Shown here one piece after another: positions 13,500-17,096 of a DNA stretch of 17,096 nucleotides. The notes below the pieces were generated by a model. It was not told the DNA's origin. It ran no database searches and saw only the letters and a program-made list of their open reading frames with translations. Origin of the DNA: Thermodesulfovibrionales bacterium (GTDB lineage Bacteria > Nitrospirota > Thermodesulfovibrionia > Thermodesulfovibrionales > SM23-35); NCBI GenBank assembly GCA_020053565.1, contig JAGVMY010000019.1:1-17096 (forward strand). The letters run 5' to 3'. The number at the start of each line of letters is the position of its first letter. Within the stretch, counting starts at the first letter, position 1. The position numbers were made by a program, and so were the translations under genes.

Positions 13500-14612
13500 A
13501 TGTGCAGATTAGTTGCGATAACATCAAATGAATATTTCTCACCAGTAGAAAATATTCTTGCGCTTGAGACAATGAAGGAAGGTCATGACGGTTCTGGTCT
13601 CGGCCTGACACTGAGAGACCTCGGAGGTGAATTTGAGGAGCTAAAAGGATATCCGATACTCTCAGGGATATGCTCTAAGAAAGGTGTGCAAATGCTGAAT
13701 GAATTCATGCACAAGGCAGGCTTCACACTTAAAGATATATGGACACCAAAGATAAAACATTTAAAGGGTATAATGCGCCGTGATTACTATTTTGCAAGGA
13801 TATATGATTATCCGGAATCCTACAGGAATAAATCAATGCATGAGAAGGAAGACCTCCTCATGAATATACGACTTTCACTCAGGAAGATTGGCGAATCAGA
13901 TGGGTCGATGTTTGTATTTTCATTCTATCCAGATGTCATTACCTTAAAAGAGGTTGGAGATCCTCTTCAGGTGTATGAGTTTTTTGGTCTCGACAAAAAC
14001 ACGATTAAAGCAAAAATTATATTTGCACAGGGGAGACAGAATACCAATTATGTCATATATCTCTATGCCTGCCACCCTTTTTTCATCCAGGGGTATTGTT
14101 CAATGACAAATGGAGAAAATACTGCATTTGTTCCCATAAGAGAATTTTTGATGAGTAGGGGTTTTCCTGGATACCTTGGGTATAACAGCGACAGCGAGGT
14201 TTTTACCCATACTCTTCATTATACAGTAAGGCAGCTGGGATTGCCCCTTACATATTATAAAGATGTCATTACACCGCTTAAAGCTTCAGAGCTCGAGATG
14301 AGGGAAGACAAAGAAGCTCTCAAGCTCCTGAAGCATTCGTTACGACCTCTCTGCATAGACGGGCCGAACGTGGTGATTGGATTTACTCCCGAAGGTACAT
14401 GTTTTATGGTACACGACTCAAAAAAACTGAGGCCCGGAGTAGTTGGTGGTGTAAGAGGTAAATATGCATTGTTATCTGAAGAATGTGGGCTTGATAGGGC
14501 GATTCCCGAACGGAATAAATCTGAAGACATATTTCCCATGAAATATGACATGGTGATGGTTACACCTCAGGCCGAGGAGGTAAGGGTATGGAACCAGCTA
14601 CAAGGAACGTAG
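13500..14612 (+). CDS. Glutamate synthase glutaminase subunit (split GltB domain 1)
   Basis: A 370-residue class II (Ntn-type) glutamine amidotransferase. Cys2 of MCRLVAI would be the catalytic nucleophile after Met removal, and HDGSGLGL (30-37) corresponds to the family's conserved HD-x-x-G-x-G loop. In the three-gene, archaeal-type glutamate synthase this unit hydrolyses glutamine and passes ammonia to the synthase domain. Here that domain is encoded immediately downstream, overlapping this gene by 25 bases. The assignment rests on the N-terminal catalytic motif, the length and above all the gene order. The ATG is fixed by the catalytic Cys2; its ribosome-binding site is weak (TTGAGATAAACAAC). 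Translation could be helped by a short upstream reading frame that stops 5 bases before it. A promoter lies at 13344-13372. Confidence 0.85.
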   Translation: MCRLVAITSNEYFSPVENILALETMKEGHDGSGLGLTLRDLGGEFEELKGYPILSGICSKKGVQMLNEFMHKAGFTLKDIWTPKIKHLKGIMRRDYYFARIYDYPESYRNKSMHEKEDLLMNIRLSLRKIGESDGSMFVFSFYPDVITLKEVGDPLQVYEFFGLDKNTIKAKIIFAQGRQNTNYVIYLYACHPFFIQGYCSMTNGENTAFVPIREFLMSRGFPGYLGYNSDSEVFTHTLHYTVRQLGLPLTYYKDVITPLKASELEMREDKEALKLLKHSLRPLCIDGPNVVIGFTPEGTCFMVHDSKKLRPGVVGGVRGKYALLSEECGLDRAIPERNKSEDIFPMKYDMVMVTPQAEEVRVWNQLQGT

Positions 14613-16279
14613 ATTATCTAATCAACGTTCCAAGGTTGGACCACAATCATCAACTCTCACTAAGAGAGTTTCCCTATATCATACGCTGGCGTGATGACAG
14701 ATGTAAGAGGTGCGGCAGTTGCACTGCCGTATGTCCGGTTAAGGCTATAGAACCAACTGTAAAGATTCAGAGAATTGTTCAGTCCGAAGGGGCTTTACCA
14801 ACGCCTGTAGTAGTAAGGAAAATTGTCCCTATTGTCGAACAGGTCACAGATATGGATAGGTATTGTACAGGCTGTGGGGCCTGTACACTTGTTTGTCCTA
14901 ATGAAGCAATAGAACCAGAATATAATCCCCAGAATAAATTTCTCCATTATAAAAACAAAGGTGGAGAAGGATATAAAAGGGGAGGGAGAAGAAACGATCC
15001 ATCCATATCAACACTGGATAGACTGAAATTTACAAGAATATCAATGCTCACAGACCCTGCCTTAGACGCAGGCAGACATGAGTTTCACGTGAGGACACTC
15101 CTGGGAAGGATTTTACCTCCAGAGGATCTTCCATTAAAAAAGAGTAATGGCAAACTTATGGTTGATAAGATGAGCGATACCTTCATTCCACCTGTGCGTG
15201 AAATATTTCCGATAATGATTGGCAGCATGTCAGTAGGGGCTCTTTCACCCCCTATGTGGGAAGGACTTGCTATGGGTGTTTCATATCTCAATGAAGTTGA
15301 AGGGTTACCAGTTGTGATGTGTACAGGAGAGGGCGGGGTACCGCCGCGGTTATTAAAATCAAAGTATTTAAAGTATTTCATCATCCAGATAGCTTCTGGA
15401 TATTTTGGATGGGATGAGATTATACATGCCCTGCCTTACATGAGAGAAGACCCTGCAGCTATTGAGATTAAATATGGTCAGGGTGCAAAGCCTGGTGATG
15501 GCGGGCTGTTGATGGCACAGAAGGTTCTCAAACTCATCGCGAGCATTCGTGGTGTGCCACAGTTTATTGACCTCGCATCACCTCCAACTCATCAGACTAA
15601 ATACTCCATTGAGGAGGCTGTGGCAAAGATGATCCAGTCTATGTCTATGGCATGGGGATTCAGGGTTCCTGTCTATCCCAAGATATCCGGTACAAAGACG
15701 GCACGGGCAGTTTTAAATAACCTTGCAAGAAACCCTTATGCATCTGCACTTTCTATTGATGGTGAGGATGGAGGGACAGGTGCTGCATACAATGTGTCCA
15801 TGGATAAGATGGGTCACCCAATCGCATCAAACATTCGGGAATGCTATCTCGACCTTGTAAAACAGGGGAAACAGAATGAGTTGCCCCTCATTGCTGCAGG
15901 TGGTATTGCGAAAAAAGGCAATTTAGCAGCGAATACTGCAGCTCTTATCATGCTCGGTGCATCAGCAGTTTCTATCGGAAAATACATCATGCAGGCAGCA
16001 GCCAACTGCTTTGGTGATGAGTATAATCGTTGCAACCTCTGCAATACAGGCAGATGTCCAAGAGGAATCACAACACAGGACCCAAAACTGTATAGAAGGC
16101 TCGATTCTGATAAGGTTGCTGAACGCGTGGTAGAGGTCTTCAAATCTGCAAATGTAGAGTTAAAGAAAATATTTGCACCTATGGGGAGGAGCACAGAGCT
16201 GCCCATCGGTATGTCTGATGGGTTAAGTATAGATGATAAAGCTATGGCAGAGAGGTTGGAAATTAGCTATGCATGCTAA
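14588..16279 (+). CDS. Glutamate synthase FMN/synthase subunit with N-terminal 2x[4Fe-4S] ferredoxin domain
   Basis: A 563-residue central subunit of the split glutamate synthase. Two [4Fe-4S] ferredoxin motifs lie near the N terminus: C39/C42/C45/C49 (CKRCGSCTAVCP) and C93/C96/C99/C103 (CTGCGACTLVCP). The FMN-binding synthase barrel follows from about 205, with IGSMSVGALSPPMWEGLAMG, KYGQGAKPGDGG (296-306) and DGEDGGTGAA (391-400). The cysteines C482, C485 and C490 (CNLCNTGRCPRG) match the cluster-binding segment of glutamate synthases. It would combine 2-oxoglutarate with ammonia channelled from the glutaminase subunit, reduced through its own ferredoxin domain. No NAD(P)H-oxidising GltD-like gene is in the window. 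The ATG has an excellent GAGGAGGT site (14574-14581) lying inside the upstream gene, indicating coupled translation. Confidence 0.95.
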   Translation: MEPATRNVDYLINVPRLDHNHQLSLREFPYIIRWRDDRCKRCGSCTAVCPVKAIEPTVKIQRIVQSEGALPTPVVVRKIVPIVEQVTDMDRYCTGCGACTLVCPNEAIEPEYNPQNKFLHYKNKGGEGYKRGGRRNDPSISTLDRLKFTRISMLTDPALDAGRHEFHVRTLLGRILPPEDLPLKKSNGKLMVDKMSDTFIPPVREIFPIMIGSMSVGALSPPMWEGLAMGVSYLNEVEGLPVVMCTGEGGVPPRLLKSKYLKYFIIQIASGYFGWDEIIHALPYMREDPAAIEIKYGQGAKPGDGGLLMAQKVLKLIASIRGVPQFIDLASPPTHQTKYSIEEAVAKMIQSMSMAWGFRVPVYPKISGTKTARAVLNNLARNPYASALSIDGEDGGTGAAYNVSMDKMGHPIASNIRECYLDLVKQGKQNELPLIAAGGIAKKGNLAANTAALIMLGASAVSIGKYIMQAAANCFGDEYNRCNLCNTGRCPRGITTQDPKLYRRLDSDKVAERVVEVFKSANVELKKIFAPMGRSTELPIGMSDGLSIDDKAMAERLEISYAC

Positions 16280-17096
16280 GAAAAAAGCAGATGTCATGAA
16301 TCAGAAGAAAAATCCCCCCTTACCCCCCTTTAGTAAAGGGGGGCGAGGGGGGATTACTGGAACAGAACTTCAAGCTAACGTTGTTACCATATACAGCAAT
16401 GTAAATGGTAAAAGAGTATCTTCGCGAGTTCTTGAAGAACAAATTCAACAGGCTGTTCAGGATGGTGCAAGAGAGCTTCATATAATTGCTGATGGACAGC
16501 ATGGCATTGGTGGTCGCATCTGGCCAAGGTCTGCCTCAGGTGGAAGGGAAGAGTCTGTCAGGATAACCGTAGAAGGCCCTGTTGGTCAGAGACTTGCGAG
16601 TATGGGGATGTTCGGCACAGAGATTATCGTAAATGGGAGTGCCTCTGACGATGTTGGTTGGCTCAATTGTGGTGCAAAAATAACTGTATTAGGGGATGTG
16701 ACCAACGGCGCCTTTAATGCCGCAGCACAGGGAGTTCTCTACATTCAGGGGAGTGGTGGCGCCCGGTGTGACACAATGACAAAACACAACCCACGATTTG
16801 ATCCTCCACAATCGTGGTATTTCAGGGATGTTGGAGACTCATTTGCAGAGTTCAAGGCTGGTGGAGTTGCAGTTGTGTGTGGTGTAAACCCGCGAAACCC
16901 GAAAAATATTCTTGGTTATCGTCCATGTGTGGGGATGGTCGGTGGAACAATATATTTCAGAGGTCCACTACAGAGCTTTAGCGAGAGGGATGTAAAACTC
17001 CTTGACCTTACACCTCAAGATTGGGAATGGCTCAAGATCAACATGAAGACATTCCTTGAAGCCATTGAGAGGATTTCATACTATGAGGAACTTACT
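16269..17096 (+). CDS. Glutamate synthase GXGXG-domain subunit (split GltB domain 3), partial
   Basis: The frame stays open from ATG 16269 to the window edge (276 codons, no stop), so the 3' end is missing. The start overlaps the synthase gene by 11 bases and is preceded by the purine-rich GAGAGG. After residue 29 the protein is the right-handed beta-helix GXGXG domain of glutamate synthase. It contains VNGKRVSSRVLEEQIQQAV, IADGQHGIGGRIWPRSASGG, then the glycine-rich turns MGMFGTEIIVNGSASDDVG, ITVLGDVTNGAFNAAAQG and VLYIQGSGGARCDTM, then FKAGGVAVVCGVNPRNPKN. In complete glutamate synthases this domain packs against the synthase barrel and helps form the ammonia tunnel. Residues 15-29 (NPPLPPFSKGGRGGI) are encoded by a palindromic repeat directly before the conserved domain. 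No in-frame ATG, GTG or TTG lies between the repeat and the domain, so the repeat must be translated. ATG 16296 is an alternative start, also upstream of the repeat. Confidence 0.88.
   Translation, partial: MHAKKKADVMNQKKNPPLPPFSKGGRGGITGTELQANVVTIYSNVNGKRVSSRVLEEQIQQAVQDGARELHIIADGQHGIGGRIWPRSASGGREESVRITVEGPVGQRLASMGMFGTEIIVNGSASDDVGWLNCGAKITVLGDVTNGAFNAAAQGVLYIQGSGGARCDTMTKHNPRFDPPQSWYFRDVGDSFAEFKAGGVAVVCGVNPRNPKNILGYRPCVGMVGGTIYFRGPLQSFSERDVKLLDLTPQDWEWLKINMKTFLEAIERISYYEELT
16311..16355. repeat. C/G-rich palindromic repeat inside the third glutamate synthase gene
   Basis: A 45-base near-perfect palindrome beginning AATCCCCCCTTACCCCCC and ending GGGGGGCGAGGGGGGATT, with TTTAGTAAA at the centre. 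It starts 31 bases after the synthase stop codon and lies within the next reading frame, where it is translated as NPPLPPFSKGGRGGI. It shares layout and translation phase with the copy at 5877-5921. As RNA it would form a very stable hairpin just after the overlapping start of the third gene. Confidence 0.8.

Noticed and set aside
1..17096. CRISPR array, tRNA or rRNA genes, transposase or phage genes
   Set aside because: No regularly spaced direct repeats, tRNA cloverleafs, rRNA-like stretches or recombinase motifs were seen on either strand.

Overview
The window is an AT-leaning bacterial chromosome fragment, fully coding apart from a few repeat-bearing spacers. The gene set is a sigma70/DnaG/S21 macromolecular-synthesis operon, an octaheme hydroxylamine-oxidoreductase-like cytochrome c, a glutamate synthase split into three genes (the archaeal-type arrangement), an FmdB zinc-ribbon remnant, and abundant palindromic intergenic repeats. 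This best fits an anaerobic or micro-aerobic Gram-negative bacterium, possibly of the Nitrospirota (Thermodesulfovibrio-like) or a neighbouring deep lineage. That placement is an inference from gene content, not a phylogeny.

Layout. Positions 4-846 (minus) encode a tandem-domain universal stress protein. Positions 1006-6558 (plus) encode a five-gene ABC-2 efflux operon of the YbhGFSR type: an HlyD-like periplasmic adaptor, two ATPases that correspond to the two halves of YbhF, and two permeases. Two unrelated palindromic elements sit in its spacers (2030-2256 and 4147-4261), and a third repeat lies inside the last permease gene. Positions 6658-7905 (plus) encode a secreted octaheme cytochrome c behind its own promoter. 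Its stop is only 11 bases from the stop of the convergent rpoD.

Positions 7917-12844 (minus) hold rpsU, a GatB/YqeY-domain gene, a NIF3-like gene, dnaG and rpoD. Their ends overlap or nearly touch, and a strong sigma70-type promoter precedes rpsU. This operon couples ribosome, replication-priming and sigma-factor synthesis. The 12845-13499 spacer carries that promoter, a frameshifted fmdB-like gene on the minus strand with its own promoter, and a divergent promoter with operator-like palindromes for the next operon.

Positions 13500 to the end (plus) encode the split glutamate synthase: the glutaminase domain, then a 2x[4Fe-4S] ferredoxin plus FMN synthase domain, then the GXGXG domain, which is cut by the window edge. 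Together these would make glutamate from glutamine and 2-oxoglutarate, with electrons entering through the built-in ferredoxin domain.

The most unusual observation is a C/G-rich palindromic repeat found twice inside coding sequence. One copy is in the ybhR-like gene (5877-5921) and one at the start of the third glutamate synthase gene (16311-16355). Both are in frame, in the same translational phase, and add a 15-residue NPxxP...KxGxGG peptide. I see no clear new defence or mobile system in the window.
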